This document shows, in pieces, positions 14,347 to 22,301 of a stretch of DNA of 37,836 nt. The notes beneath the pieces are model-generated. The model made no database searches and was not told where the DNA came from. It saw only the letters and a program-made list of their open reading frames with translations. The stretch is from positions 1-37,836 of the IMG/VR virus record IMGVR_UViG_3300046369_000223, one strand, 5' to 3'. The DNA is from a virus. Position numbers and translations under genes: made by a program. Each line of letters opens with the position of its first letter. The stretch's first letter is position 1.

Positions 14347-14598
14347 CTAGTCTTCTTGGACTGCAAATTTACCTTCTTTCTCTGCTTCTTTTCTAGCAAT
14401 TTCCGCAAGTACTTCAAGTTCTGCCTCTAAAGATGCAATTTGTCTTTCGTTAGTTGCGAGTGAAGTTTCGTATGATTGCACCGCCTCTTCTGTTGCATCC
14501 TTTCCATTGAACCCTTCGGGTGCCACTGGTTTTCCATCACCTTTATAGAACTCTAAACGTTCCTCTTTGGTCATTTCTCCTAAATTTAAATCTGTCAT
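14347..14598 (-). CDS. Small late protein with GDGxPVxPEG motif
   Basis: An 83-residue protein. The N-terminal half contains ERLEFYKGDGKPVAPEGF, shared with the next gene; the C-terminal half is a predicted coiled coil (RQIASLEAELEVLAEIARKEAEKE). Ribosome site TTAGGAGT lies upstream of the ATG, with a GATAAATA late promoter at 14626-14633. The strong ribosome site and its own late promoter suggest an abundant late product, perhaps virion-associated. No function is known to me. Confidence 0.7.
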   Translation of the reverse strand: MTDLNLGEMTKEERLEFYKGDGKPVAPEGFNGKDATEEAVQSYETSLATNERQIASLEAELEVLAEIARKEAEKEGKFAVQED

Positions 14599-14624
14599 TT
14601 TTTACTCCTAATTAGTGTACACTG

Positions 14625-15488
14625 TTATTTATCTTTTGACAAGTCTAAAACCTTGTCTTTTGGTACCTGTAATACAATTTTATTTGTTACTTTTGGTTGT
14701 GGTTTTGCGGTTACTTTTTTTTTCTGTGCTGGTGCAGTTTTTCTTTTTGGTATAGGTTTCTTATCAACAATAAGTGCAACACTAGTGACCAAAAGTAACA
14801 CTGCAAGTGGGTCAAACACAAAAATAAGTGCAAAAATCACCCACCTAACTGCGTTGTCAAGATACTTGACACTTTCCTCTTGACCGTATATAACTTCTGC
14901 AACATACTTGATTGGCCCTATTTTTGAGTTCTGTTCAAGTTGTTTCCGTTGAATCGGGAGTTTGTCCTCCGTGTATTCTGTAATCAAGCCGATCGCTGTA
15001 TCTATATCTTCTGCAATTTGGTTTCTTTCGTCTTTCTGTTGTCTGTTGATATAGTTTCTATCTTGTGGTCTACCAGTAGATAACACTAGGTCTAAGTTTG
15101 CAACTCTATCTTGATATCTTTCTATCTTACCTTTCTCTGCATCTATTCTAGTGTCCAGTATGGATAGTTCTAAACTGTTCCCATCACCCACTAGTGACAC
15201 TTCAATGTTCGCCTTAGATAGATAACCAAATATACCAAGTGATGTTATGAGCATGAGTACCACAACTGAAGTTAGTAAATACCATTTTAGATAGTTCATC
15301 TTCTCCCATGCGAGGTGAAGATAAGCAGCGGTCACAAGTTTACCAAATTCCAATGCAGTCATCATTACGACTGTTCCTAGATATGCACCTGCGAACATTG
15401 TCGCCATACCTATGACTGAGAAGTATGCAGCAATTCCAGCGATTACAATAGATGTAATTAGAGCTAAGTAATTTAATAGTTTCAACAT
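14625..15488 (-). CDS. Four-helix membrane protein with coiled-coil insert
   Basis: A 287-residue protein. Three hydrophobic helices lie at about residues 5-27, 33-55 and 69-90, then a charged coiled-coil region (about 105-205), then a helix at about 218-240 (WVIFALIFVFDPLAVLLLVTSVAL), and a lysine/proline-rich cytoplasm-like tail (KPIPKRKTAPAQKKK). The DPLAVLLL helix with a large polar insert resembles a membrane family I recall from T4-like marine phages. The role is unproven; cell-envelope takeover or virion association are options. AGGTATAACT precedes the ATG. It lies two bases from the PAP2 gene. Confidence 0.75.
   Translation of the reverse strand: MLKLLNYLALITSIVIAGIAAYFSVIGMATMFAGAYLGTVVMMTALEFGKLVTAAYLHLAWEKMNYLKWYLLTSVVVLMLITSLGIFGYLSKANIEVSLVGDGNSLELSILDTRIDAEKGKIERYQDRVANLDLVLSTGRPQDRNYINRQQKDERNQIAEDIDTAIGLITEYTEDKLPIQRKQLEQNSKIGPIKYVAEVIYGQEESVKYLDNAVRWVIFALIFVFDPLAVLLLVTSVALIVDKKPIPKRKTAPAQKKKVTAKPQPKVTNKIVLQVPKDKVLDLSKDK
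14626..14633 (-). promoter_or_regulatory. T4-type late promoter (GATAAATA)
   Basis: The minus-strand octamer GATAAATA overlaps the stop codon of the membrane-protein gene and lies 27 bases upstream of the ATG at 14596-14598. Confidence 0.65.
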
Positions 15489-15490
15489 AG

Positions 15491-16258
15491 TTATACCTGT
15501 GAGTTTCTTTTGATTAAGTCAAAGAGTTGGGCAGGTTCGTATTTCTTTTTCTTCTTTACCACTGGTACATCTGTTGCAACTGCAGTACCTGTAGCATTCA
15601 AGGGCGCATCTTCTAATATATCATATTTAAAATACTTCATACATGCATCCGCTAGTTGGTATCCTGCTATCTTATCACTAGGATAGTGGATACCAGCATG
15701 GACTCTACCCAGTGCAGAGATTTCTGCCATTGCCAACAATTCAGATTTATGTTGGGGATAGATTGATGAGTAGTAGTTTGCAACTACTCTCGCCTGTAAA
15801 GCATGGTTTGAAGGATATGATGGGGATTGTGCAGTATCTGTATTGAAATAGTCCATTTCCATACCTAGTTTCTCTGCAAGTACATAAGGTCTCGGTCTCA
15901 TGTATTTATTCTTGAATTGTCTACCAATGTGTCTTGCACTATCTGTGATTTTTTCTATATCATCATCTGTATATGCTAAATCATTGTTCGACATGTATTC
16001 TTTGATGTAGTATGAAGTGTCTTCATCTGTGTTTAGATAACGTTTCTTCTGTTCATCTGTAAGTTTCTGAATCATACCAACCATCTGTTTGAGTTCTTTG
16101 ATGGTTTGTGGACTAGAATTGGCAGTATTCGGATTTAAAGATAACTCCTCCAAAACTTTAGTGTCGAACAATTCACCCAATTCTTCTATCTTGGGTTTCT
16201 TAGTCTTCCCTGTATGTTTTAGACTGTCTACGTTTACTACTGCCTCAATAAACGTCAT
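15491..16258 (-). CDS. PAP2-family phosphatase
   Basis: A 255-residue protein with all three PAP2 signatures: K..(6)RP in KNKYMRPRPYV, PSNHA in SPSYPSNHALQA (PSGH-type, catalytic His), and R..(5)H...D in GRVHAGIHYPSD. These make a histidine-phosphate intermediate as in class A acid phosphatases and lipid phosphatases. No signal peptide or membrane helix is evident, so it is probably cytoplasmic or released. The substrate is unknown (a nucleotide, sugar phosphate or lipid phosphate). It overlaps the upstream gene by 14 bases. Confidence 0.85.
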   Translation of the reverse strand: MTFIEAVVNVDSLKHTGKTKKPKIEELGELFDTKVLEELSLNPNTANSSPQTIKELKQMVGMIQKLTDEQKKRYLNTDEDTSYYIKEYMSNNDLAYTDDDIEKITDSARHIGRQFKNKYMRPRPYVLAEKLGMEMDYFNTDTAQSPSYPSNHALQARVVANYYSSIYPQHKSELLAMAEISALGRVHAGIHYPSDKIAGYQLADACMKYFKYDILEDAPLNATGTAVATDVPVVKKKKKYEPAQLFDLIKRNSQV

Positions 16259-16805
16259 CTTCTGTTACCAATATTCGTTCTACTCCACATTGTGCGATAT
16301 AGATGTTAACACCAAACACTATTGAGTGTTCTGCGATAACTGTTATAGGGGTCTTTTGTGGATAGGTTACACCGTTTTGTTCTTCTAGGTTTCTTCTAAG
16401 GTGGTAGTGTCTACCAACGTCAAGTGTCATAACTTGATTCGCTTCATGAAGGTCGTCTACATCAAATTCACCTGTATCTTTGATGTGTCTGTAAACCTTC
16501 TCACACAATTCTTCTGCTTGTTCTGCAGTGATACCTGTCTCTTCTTTCAGTAATGCGATTGCAACAGCGTATGATGCAAATCTAGATTTACCAAAAGGTA
16601 CCTTTTCTATGATTCGTTTTAAGTTGAAGACAAGTTTGTGTAGCATGGAATAAGCACTCTTCTCTTCGGATGTTTTCGGTTCTTTTTCAGTTCGTTTACC
16701 CTTGTTGGTAATCAAACCAAGTTTATATGCATCCGTGTCCACCCATTTCTGAGTTAACATTTTAATGATTCTAAAAACTATAAGTGTGTTTATTAAGTTC
16801 GCCAT
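16245..16805 (-). CDS. Conserved T4-like marine phage protein
   Basis: A 186-residue mostly helical protein starting MANLINTLIVFRIIKMLTQKWVDTDAYKLGLI, with a basic central region (KLVFNLKRIIEKVPFGKSRFASYAVAIALLKEE). I recall similar proteins in cyanophage-type T4-like genomes without a firm function. The ATG lies exactly five bases after a CATAAATA late promoter (16811-16818), so the late mRNA should start at the start codon; no ribosome site is visible. tRNA-Thr lies 25 bases upstream. Confidence 0.75.
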   Translation of the reverse strand: MANLINTLIVFRIIKMLTQKWVDTDAYKLGLITNKGKRTEKEPKTSEEKSAYSMLHKLVFNLKRIIEKVPFGKSRFASYAVAIALLKEETGITAEQAEELCEKVYRHIKDTGEFDVDDLHEANQVMTLDVGRHYHLRRNLEEQNGVTYPQKTPITVIAEHSIVFGVNIYIAQCGVERILVTEDDVY

Positions 16806-16810
16806 ACTTC

Positions 16811-16818
16811 TATTTATG
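16811..16818 (-). promoter_or_regulatory. Late promoter CATAAATA, leaderless spacing
   Basis: The minus-strand octamer CATAAATA is followed by GAAGT and ATG. T4 late transcripts start about six bases after the octamer, which here is the A of ATG. It sits in the 25-base gap between tRNA-Thr and its downstream gene. Confidence 0.7.
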
Positions 16819-16830
16819 TATTCAAAATAG

Positions 16831-16906
16831 TGGAGCTCCCAAACCGATTCGAACGGTTGACCTACTGATTACAAATCAGTTGCTCTACCAACTGAGCTAT
16901 GGGAGC
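16831..16906 (-). tRNA. tRNA-Thr (anticodon UGU)
   Basis: Cloverleaf with acceptor GCTCCCA/TGGGAGC, D stem GCTC/GAGC, anticodon stem ACTGA/TCAGT with loop TTTGTAA (anticodon TGT), T stem AACCG/CGGTT with loop TTCGAAT, and encoded CCA at 16831-16833. The discriminator base is T. It starts two bases after the stop codon of the upstream gene. Confidence 0.95.
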
Positions 16907-16908
16907 GT

Positions 16909-17280
16909 TTATAAATCTCGTAACCTCTGTACAAGTGCATCGTCAAGAGGCATCTCGGGTGACCACGACTCATCAATGTACCCCAAGTAGAGTAACATTG
17001 TCTTAACAGATATCCAATATTTCTCATCCTTCAATTTAAACTCCAACATTTTCATTGATGCATCAAATCCAAATACATTGAATATGGTAATGATATGGTT
17101 TAACATAAGACGTTCTCTCATCTCACCATTTTCATGGTATCTGTGTAAGAGACGTTTAAGGTAACGGAATCTACGCAAATCTTCCTCAAAGTCTTCTATG
17201 GTCTCACATTGTGGGTCGTCATAGTGTTTTTGAGCGAATGCAGTAAAATTTTTGTTTGTAAGGGTATCAAAGAGTTTCAT
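16909..17280 (-). CDS. Conserved T4-like phage protein (DUF7207-like)
   Basis: A 123-residue protein starting MKLFDTLTNKNFTAFAQKHYDDPQC. The first codons, the EDFEEDLRRFRYLKRLLHRY segment and the LNHIITIFNVFG segment match a family I know from T4-like marine phages (DUF7207-like), function unknown. I start at the ATG at 17278-17280 rather than a TTG three codons earlier because TATAAT lies eight bases upstream of it. The gene follows a clear terminator and is followed two bases later by tRNA-Thr, so it heads a unit ending in the tRNA and the 16805 gene. Confidence 0.78.
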   Translation of the reverse strand: MKLFDTLTNKNFTAFAQKHYDDPQCETIEDFEEDLRRFRYLKRLLHRYHENGEMRERLMLNHIITIFNVFGFDASMKMLEFKLKDEKYWISVKTMLLYLGYIDESWSPEMPLDDALVQRLRDL

Positions 17281-17288
17281 AATATACA

Positions 17289-17303
17289 ATTATATAGGCG
17301 ATT
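17289..17303 (-). promoter_or_regulatory. Promoter element shared with 2239-2253
   Basis: The minus-strand sequence AATCGCCTATATAAT is identical to the one at 2239-2253. It contains TATAAT eight bases before the ATG at 17280. The region 17 bases upstream is only a T-run, so any -35 is weak and an activator or a phage-specific factor may recognise the shared part. Confidence 0.5.
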
Positions 17304-17311
17304 TCAGCCAT

Positions 17312-17339
17312 AAAAAAAGGGACGTAAAGTCCCTTTTAA
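17312..17339 (-). terminator. Rho-independent terminator
   Basis: On the minus strand AAAAGGGAC, loop TTTAC, GTCCCTTTT and then more T residues: a 9-bp stem followed by a run of seven Ts. It ends transcription after the 17353-17772 gene and insulates the following promoter. The T-run may double as the upstream part of that promoter. Confidence 0.85.
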
Positions 17340-17352
17340 TGTCTAGTTTTTT

Positions 17353-17772
17353 TTATACTAATGAACCGTAAACTTTGAATGAACCAGTTTCTAGTTTTTC
17401 GTATCTAACCTTTAGGGTATATGCTTTAGATGATTCTTCGAACTCATCGTTTGGTGTGTCTACAGTCTTACCAAATGACTCATATCTTGTGAACTCTAAA
17501 TCCATCTCTCCAGCGTCATCAAACTCTTCGTTCTGTACAACACCCATTTCACCAACACTTCTTAGTTTAGTCATTCCTAACTGCATAAGTTTAGATTCCA
17601 TCTGTTGCAAAGCAGCAAGTGGATTCATGAACTCAACTGTTGCAGTGTGTCCTAAGATAGCGTTAACTTTTTGTTTAACAACCGAATCATCAACGTCAAA
17701 TGGTACCTTCTCTGAAGATAGACCAGCGCCGTCCATATATGATTCATCTAAAAAGTCTTTAAATTTCTTCAT
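17353..17772 (-). CDS. Late protein with capsid-targeting-like N terminus
   Basis: A 139-residue protein beginning MKKFKDFLDESYMDG. This closely resembles the T4 capsid-targeting sequence (MKTYQEFIAE), including an L-x-E site for the gp21 protease after residue 10. The rest is a soluble alpha/beta-looking domain with an all-beta C-terminal end (KAYTLKVRYEKLETGSFKVYGSLV). The function is unknown. AATAGGGAAAAATT precedes the ATG. It follows the Ig-domain structural protein and ends at a strong terminator, so it is the last gene of the late capsid-associated block. Confidence 0.72.
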   Translation of the reverse strand: MKKFKDFLDESYMDGAGLSSEKVPFDVDDSVVKQKVNAILGHTATVEFMNPLAALQQMESKLMQLGMTKLRSVGEMGVVQNEEFDDAGEMDLEFTRYESFGKTVDTPNDEFEESSKAYTLKVRYEKLETGSFKVYGSLV

Positions 17773-17788
17773 AATTTTTCCCTATTGT

Positions 17789-18343
17789 TTATGCAACTAC
17801 AGTAATTGTACCAGCAGCAGTTCCAACTCCAGCAATGTTAGTAATTACTGATGCAACGTTAGTACCTTTATCTTTAATTGTACCACTGTTTAATGCGATT
17901 GCGTTAGCACCAATTGAAAGTACATCACCAGCATTTGTAGCAGCGTTAGCAGCAGCAATTACTAATGTGAATACTAGTTCGTTAGTACCTGAACCACTTG
18001 CGTATGATAATACGTGTGGGCCTCTTCCGACTCCATTGTTAGCAACAGATAGTTGAGGTGTTCCAGTTACTGTTACATCTTCGTTAAAAGTTGCAGTAAC
18101 AGATAATGTTCCACCTTCTGACTTATCAAAAGCAGTGATATTCCAATCGATATCAGTTAAGTTAGCAGCACCCAAGGCAGTAGTTAGATTTTTCATCGCA
18201 ACTAATGTTTCAGTCAAAGTTCTTGAACCAACTTTACGAACTAATTCCCAACCGTGTGGTTTTGCTACAGTTTTTTGTTTATCAGCATCAGATAACCAAT
18301 TTGGTTTTGATTCTGAACCTGAAGTATGTCCCCATAATGCCAT
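17789..18343 (-). CDS. Ig-like (SwmB-type) structural protein
   Basis: A 184-residue protein. Residues 1-55 (MALWGHTSGSESKPNWL...KPHGWELVRKVG) resemble a short N-terminal domain I recall from T4-like marine phage structural proteins. From about residue 75 there is one beta-sandwich repeat: LSVTATFNEDVTVTGTPQL, then LSYASGSGTNELVFTLVI, then DVLSIGANAIALNSGTIKD, the pattern of SwmB/'bacterial Ig-like' repeats seen in surface proteins. It is probably a virion surface or decoration protein. A GAGGAAAT ribosome site precedes the ATG. Confidence 0.72.
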   Translation of the reverse strand: MALWGHTSGSESKPNWLSDADKQKTVAKPHGWELVRKVGSRTLTETLVAMKNLTTALGAANLTDIDWNITAFDKSEGGTLSVTATFNEDVTVTGTPQLSVANNGVGRGPHVLSYASGSGTNELVFTLVIAAANAATNAGDVLSIGANAIALNSGTIKDKGTNVASVITNIAGVGTAAGTITVVA

Positions 18344-18356
18344 TTTTATTTCCTCT

Positions 18357-18902
18357 TTATTTGTTTGCGACTTTCAATATAGCATCAAAAGTCTTTTTAA
18401 ACGTTTTAGCGTCTTTCTGTAAAAGTCTAGAGTATTTATCACGAATAGGGGCCTTAACCTTCATTAAAGTATCATAAACCTTTACCGCATCATCTCTCTT
18501 TACTTTCGTCTTTTTATTATCGTTGGTGGAGACTTCTCCATCCTTAATATGGTCTCTAAATTGACCAAGTTGGACAACGATATTTTTATCTGCCCATGCC
18601 TGAGAACCCATTGCAGTATCTTGGAAGGCAGAAATTGCCCTATCAAGTACTTCATCTTCAGTTGCTTCAGAATACTTTCCGCCGGCCATTGTAGAAATTT
18701 TCTCTAACTTTTGTTTGAGTTCTTTCTCCGACTTAGACTGTTTAACGGCACGTGCAATTTTCTTATTACCAGCATCAGACATCATACCAAAGTCACCCGC
18801 CTTTTCTAAAACAGCGTTAGTTTCTTTTGCCTCTTTCTTTGCATATCCCAGTTTCTTTAATTTTTCTTTAAAGAGTTTATATCTGGCGTCTACTCTATCC
18901 AT
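18357..18902 (-). CDS. Lysine-rich helical late protein, unknown
   Basis: A 181-residue protein, very rich in lysine, predicted mostly helical (LFKEKLKKLGYAKKEAKETN, ELKQKLEKISTMAGGKYSE). KYSEATEDEVLDRAIS may hold a processing site. The basic composition would suit a DNA-contacting internal head protein, like the internal proteins of T4. Not recognised as a named family. It overlaps the upstream gene start by one base and lies 13 bases upstream of the Ig-like structural gene. Confidence 0.65.
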   Translation of the reverse strand: MDRVDARYKLFKEKLKKLGYAKKEAKETNAVLEKAGDFGMMSDAGNKKIARAVKQSKSEKELKQKLEKISTMAGGKYSEATEDEVLDRAISAFQDTAMGSQAWADKNIVVQLGQFRDHIKDGEVSTNDNKKTKVKRDDAVKVYDTLMKVKAPIRDKYSRLLQKDAKTFKKTFDAILKVANK

Positions 18903-19123
18903 TATCCAAACCTTTTGGCGAATGTTTTAAGGTCGATAGTTTCAAAGTCTCCAAACTCATTCTGAACTCTGAATCCTAACTTATTACTACCATATATTAC
19001 TGGTTTAGCATTATAAGTACCGTTCTTGTATTTTAATCCACTAATCTCTGAACCGTATATGCCCAACTTTTTCATTTTTGGTGCCGCTTCTACGATACTT
19101 CTATAGGTTTCCATTAAGTTCAT
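18902..19123 (-). CDS. Small late protein, possible packaged protein
   Basis: A 73-residue basic protein starting MNLMETYRSIVEAAPKMKKLG. IVE followed by AA is a gp21-type cleavage consensus (I/L-x-E then a small residue), so the first 12 residues may be a removable capsid-targeting peptide. The remainder is a compact beta domain (SGLKYKNGTYNAKPVIYGSN, FGDFETIDLKTF). The function is unknown. It sits one base from the 445-residue gene upstream. Confidence 0.62.
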   Translation of the reverse strand: MNLMETYRSIVEAAPKMKKLGIYGSEISGLKYKNGTYNAKPVIYGSNKLGFRVQNEFGDFETIDLKTFAKRFG

Positions 19124-19124
19124 G

Positions 19125-20462
19125 TTACTTTAACCCCTTGTTTAACATCTTATCGATTTGAGGTGTTGATGTGTCTTTTTCTGTTGGGTCACCATATGAT
19201 GATTTACCAATGACTACTCTTAGAAAGTCATTGACTGCCTTCTTACCACCTTTGAGTCTGACATGTTTACCCATCAATGAACTTTTTAAACCAAATCTTT
19301 TTGCCTGTTTTGCAATTTCCATTGCATGTTTGTTTTGGTCAGCAGGTTTTGGTATTTTGTTTCTTATATCCACAGTGAGGTCTGCAACTGCTTCATCTAG
19401 TGATTCTTCCCACATGTTTCTGTATGAATCCATAACAGATTCATTTTTCTTTTTCTTTGCGATTGCGATTGCTGCCTGTTGTGCAGATGCCATTTCTGTT
19501 GTAAGAACTTTTGGTTTAAATTTCTTTAACACTTCTTTGTGATACTTGGTCATGTCATACTTACCAGCATCAATTGCAAGTTCACCTTGACTCAATCCGT
19601 CATCATTGATTTCTAGTTTGATTAACTGTTGACTTTTAAAGTAGTCTAATGCTTTTTGAGCATCTCTTTTGTTTTTGAATTTGTATTCTGCATACTCTAC
19701 TTTTTCTTGTATGTTATCACCCTGTTTGAGATATTTTTTTGCTTTAACTCTATCGTGATAAGTGAACTTGTAGGTTTTACCATTCTTATCGTCTTTAACT
19801 TGATAATCCTTTGCAGACATCTTAGTGACTTTACCCATGTACTTAGCACCGTCAGCACGATAATAATCAATCTCTGTTCCTACTTTGATTGAGTTCTTTG
19901 TTTCAGTACCCATACCATGTTTTGCAAGAACTCTATAGTTCTCTGATACAGTTTCTTCTTTGATTTTACCTTTGACTATGTCTTCAAGGTCACGAGATAA
20001 CCAATCAAAAAACTCATCGGGGTCATCACTATGAATTTCATTGTTGTTCAATGCCCATTGAGTTAGGTCATCTTCCGCTTTCTTACCAGCAGAAGACATG
20101 AATGATAAATCACCAGTTTTGTATGCTTTTGTAAGTTCTCTTTTATGTTTTCTGAAGAGGTCTTTCATCTTTGCTTCTGATACAACTTCTTCGTTTGCGT
20201 ATCTTAATGCACTCTGAACTTCTTTTGATTTAAGTATTTTATCACCAAAGAAGTTTTTAATTTCTTTAGCAGCGATATCCATAGCACCACTCATGTCGAG
20301 TGCAACTTCTACTGCTCTTTTGACTTTGGAGTCTGATACTTTATTCTTTTTGAAATAAGAAGCGACTTCTTGACCAGTAAGTTTCTGTTTACCGTATGGC
20401 CCAAGTGGATTTACTTTACCATCTTTGTCTAGAACTTTTTTTGCTTCGTGAAATATGTTCAT
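19125..20462 (-). CDS. Large late protein, unknown, probably capsid-associated
   Basis: A 445-residue, lysine-rich protein starting MNIFHEAKKVLDKDGK. Visible parts are: a conserved-looking N-terminal domain (LGPYGKQKLTGQEVASYFKKN) and an acidic 'HSDDPDEFFDWLSRDLEDIV' patch at about residues 140-160; an SH3-like beta region (IDYYRADGAKYMGKVTKM) near 210; and a KYDMTKYHKEVLKKF segment near 305. Near the C terminus SLDEAVADL and the strongly basic LMGKHVRLKGGKK occur. L-D-E/A is a candidate protease site. Ribosome site GGAGTATAAGT. It resembles modular cyanophage-type late proteins, function unknown. Confidence 0.65.
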   Translation of the reverse strand: MNIFHEAKKVLDKDGKVNPLGPYGKQKLTGQEVASYFKKNKVSDSKVKRAVEVALDMSGAMDIAAKEIKNFFGDKILKSKEVQSALRYANEEVVSEAKMKDLFRKHKRELTKAYKTGDLSFMSSAGKKAEDDLTQWALNNNEIHSDDPDEFFDWLSRDLEDIVKGKIKEETVSENYRVLAKHGMGTETKNSIKVGTEIDYYRADGAKYMGKVTKMSAKDYQVKDDKNGKTYKFTYHDRVKAKKYLKQGDNIQEKVEYAEYKFKNKRDAQKALDYFKSQQLIKLEINDDGLSQGELAIDAGKYDMTKYHKEVLKKFKPKVLTTEMASAQQAAIAIAKKKKNESVMDSYRNMWEESLDEAVADLTVDIRNKIPKPADQNKHAMEIAKQAKRFGLKSSLMGKHVRLKGGKKAVNDFLRVVIGKSSYGDPTEKDTSTPQIDKMLNKGLK

Positions 20463-20464
20463 AC

Positions 20465-21412
20465 TTATACTCCAAATATTGCGTATGCGAGATTGTCATC
20501 ATGTTTAATGATGATTGATGCAACGTCTTCTCTAAACATTGTGTCACCGTTATAAGCAGCAATAATTTCTTTATTGAACTTTGGTGTCATATGTGGAATG
20601 CCATCATCGTTAACAAGAGTAACGTTATCCATTGCTTTCATCAACATCTTACCATACTTTTGAGAATCTTTAAACTCTGATTCTCTTTTCATCAATTTTT
20701 TGAGGTCTTGTTTGATTTTATTGAGTGATGCAGACTTGTACTTGTACTCTACAAAGTCTTCCATTCCTTGACTGTTGTCTTCTTTAACTTTTTTTTTCTT
20801 GTCGTAAGAGCAGTCACCCAATTTTAAGAACTTTTTTACAGGTTTTGCTTTTCCTTCTTCGACTTCTTCTTCCTTTATCAATCCGTTCTTGTGTTTCTTT
20901 GCAAGTTTGGTAACAAGTTTCAACATACTTTTATAGTCGTTTGCAGTATCACCCTCGATATAATCACCATCTTCATCTTCTACTGATACTTCATATGGCA
21001 TTTTACCATCATTATCTTGTGAACCAACAAAGATATTGTATTTGCCTAGACCACCAAAATCTATTGCACCTGTATTATAATCAGAATCACTCATTCTGAA
21101 ATCGACATTTTTACCAACTGCTCGAGAAACTACTTTCTGAACATCTTTCATTTCTTTATCTTTCAGAATGATTTTAGCCTTTTCAGATAAATTTGCTTCT
21201 TTGACTTCTTCTTCCTTCTCACCCTTGTAGTTTTTATCTACATAGTCAAAGAACTTCTTTTTCTCTTCGTCTGATTTGAAATCAGCAGGTGTATTTACAC
21301 CAAACTTTTTAAGTGCTGCTTTGAAGAACACTTCATATTCGCCTTCCATGGCGAGTACTGCTTCCATTGTGTTGATTAGGTCTTCTGATAAACCCATAGA
21401 TGTGAATTTCAT
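20465..21412 (-). CDS. Late protein with 'KKFGV' domain, probably capsid-associated
   Basis: A 315-residue protein. The first 75 residues (LINTMEAVLAMEGEYEVFF, then AALKKFGVNTPADFKSDEEKK) match a short module I recall near the start of several marine T4-like phage proteins. GLSE/D near residue 10 and NLSE/K near 77 fit a gp21-type site. The middle is acidic, and there is a second helical module (KYKSASLNKIKQDLKKLMKRE) near 232. It ends NLAYAIFGV. GGAGAATT upstream gives a reasonable start. The function is unknown; neighbours suggest a head-internal or core role. Confidence 0.65.
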   Translation of the reverse strand: MKFTSMGLSEDLINTMEAVLAMEGEYEVFFKAALKKFGVNTPADFKSDEEKKKFFDYVDKNYKGEKEEEVKEANLSEKAKIILKDKEMKDVQKVVSRAVGKNVDFRMSDSDYNTGAIDFGGLGKYNIFVGSQDNDGKMPYEVSVEDEDGDYIEGDTANDYKSMLKLVTKLAKKHKNGLIKEEEVEEGKAKPVKKFLKLGDCSYDKKKKVKEDNSQGMEDFVEYKYKSASLNKIKQDLKKLMKRESEFKDSQKYGKMLMKAMDNVTLVNDDGIPHMTPKFNKEIIAAYNGDTMFREDVASIIIKHDDNLAYAIFGV

Positions 21413-21990
21413 TATTGTTTTAATTCTCCATTTTCGAAGTAGTCGAACATTTTCTCTTTACCTTCTTCATCCAAACGTAAAGATTTTGCCAATCTACCTA
21501 ACATATTTCTTTCTACGAGTTTTTCTACAGTTTTTTCTACTGAAAGATTCTCTTCTTGTACTGTTTCTTTGATACCTGCATCTTTAAACATTTTCATTAG
21601 TTTACTATTGGTAGGTAGTGTAATCTTTTTCTCTTTACCTAATTGAGAAACTAACTTTTCAAATCCTTTTGGATTTTGTTTCTGCATTTGTTGTACAACT
21701 TTAACACCAGTCATACTTAGCATCTTTGCAACACCGTATTGTGAATCCTTATCTCCTTTAAGATTGAACAATTGGTCAATCATTGCACCAGCGGATGCTT
21801 CTAGGAGAATTTCTTCTTCAATTGTTTCGGTGGTCTCATCCTCTTGGAAAAACTTTTTAAGTTCTTCCTCAATCTCGTTATTGATTACTGTATCATTATC
21901 AAGAACTTCTTCCACTACTACAGCAGGTTCTCGACCAAAGTTACGGACTTCGTCTAGTTTGTCTTTCCAGTTGTCTTTGTTATAACTCAT
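21412..21990 (-). CDS. Late protein, unknown, near-leaderless
   Basis: A 192-residue protein with an acidic N-terminal region (VVVEEVLDNDTVINNEIEEELKKFF) and then ILLEASAGAMIDQLFN, an L-x-E/A site followed by a helical domain (GVAKMLSMTGVKVVQQMQKQN). The end is helical (AKSLRLDEEGKEKMFDYF). The first 65 residues may be a cleavable or disordered segment. The ATG lies eight bases after a TATAAATA late promoter (21999-22006), with no ribosome site. Not recognised. Confidence 0.65.
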   Translation of the reverse strand: MSYNKDNWKDKLDEVRNFGREPAVVVEEVLDNDTVINNEIEEELKKFFQEDETTETIEEEILLEASAGAMIDQLFNLKGDKDSQYGVAKMLSMTGVKVVQQMQKQNPKGFEKLVSQLGKEKKITLPTNSKLMKMFKDAGIKETVQEENLSVEKTVEKLVERNMLGRLAKSLRLDEEGKEKMFDYFENGELKQ

Positions 21991-21998
21991 AGTACTAT

Positions 21999-22006
21999 TA
22001 TTTATA
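21999..22006 (-). promoter_or_regulatory. T4-type late promoter TATAAATA
   Basis: A perfect TATAAATA on the minus strand, eight bases before the ATG at 21988-21990. It overlaps the end of the upstream cupin-like gene. The predicted transcript has a leader of two bases or so. Confidence 0.75.
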
Positions 22007-22292
22007 TATTCTCTATCCTTACCACCAAGTCGCCATGACCCTTAATTAATCGGTGGTATGTCTCTTTGAGAATAAAGTATTCGCCTCCAGTAGCAAGTGT
22101 TTCAGGTAGTTTATCATCTAATTGTAACTTCCAATCCATACCTGAAAGGATTCGAAGTGTTCTATTTGTTTTATCTCTATGCCAAATGAGGTCATTTTCA
22201 TCGACTGTTTCTGAGAATGTCCTTATTATATATGGTAACCCAGTACCATGTTGTTCGTAAAGTGTTTCTGTATATGGGTTGTCACTGGTCAT
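22002..22292 (-). CDS. Cupin-like small protein
   Basis: A 96-residue all-beta protein. WHRDKTNRTLRILSGMDWKLQLDD, then GGEYFILKETYHRLIKGHGDLVVRI, has the strand order and the 'G..Y.I....YHRL.KG..DLVIRI' ending of a small cupin-like family I recall from T4-like marine phages. H38 and D40 in WHRD and H80 in TYHRL could bind metal. The function is unknown. It starts nine bases after the stop of the upstream gene. Confidence 0.65.
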   Translation of the reverse strand: MTSDNPYTETLYEQHGTGLPYIIRTFSETVDENDLIWHRDKTNRTLRILSGMDWKLQLDDKLPETLATGGEYFILKETYHRLIKGHGDLVVRIENI

Positions 22293-22301
22293 AATGTATT
22301 C

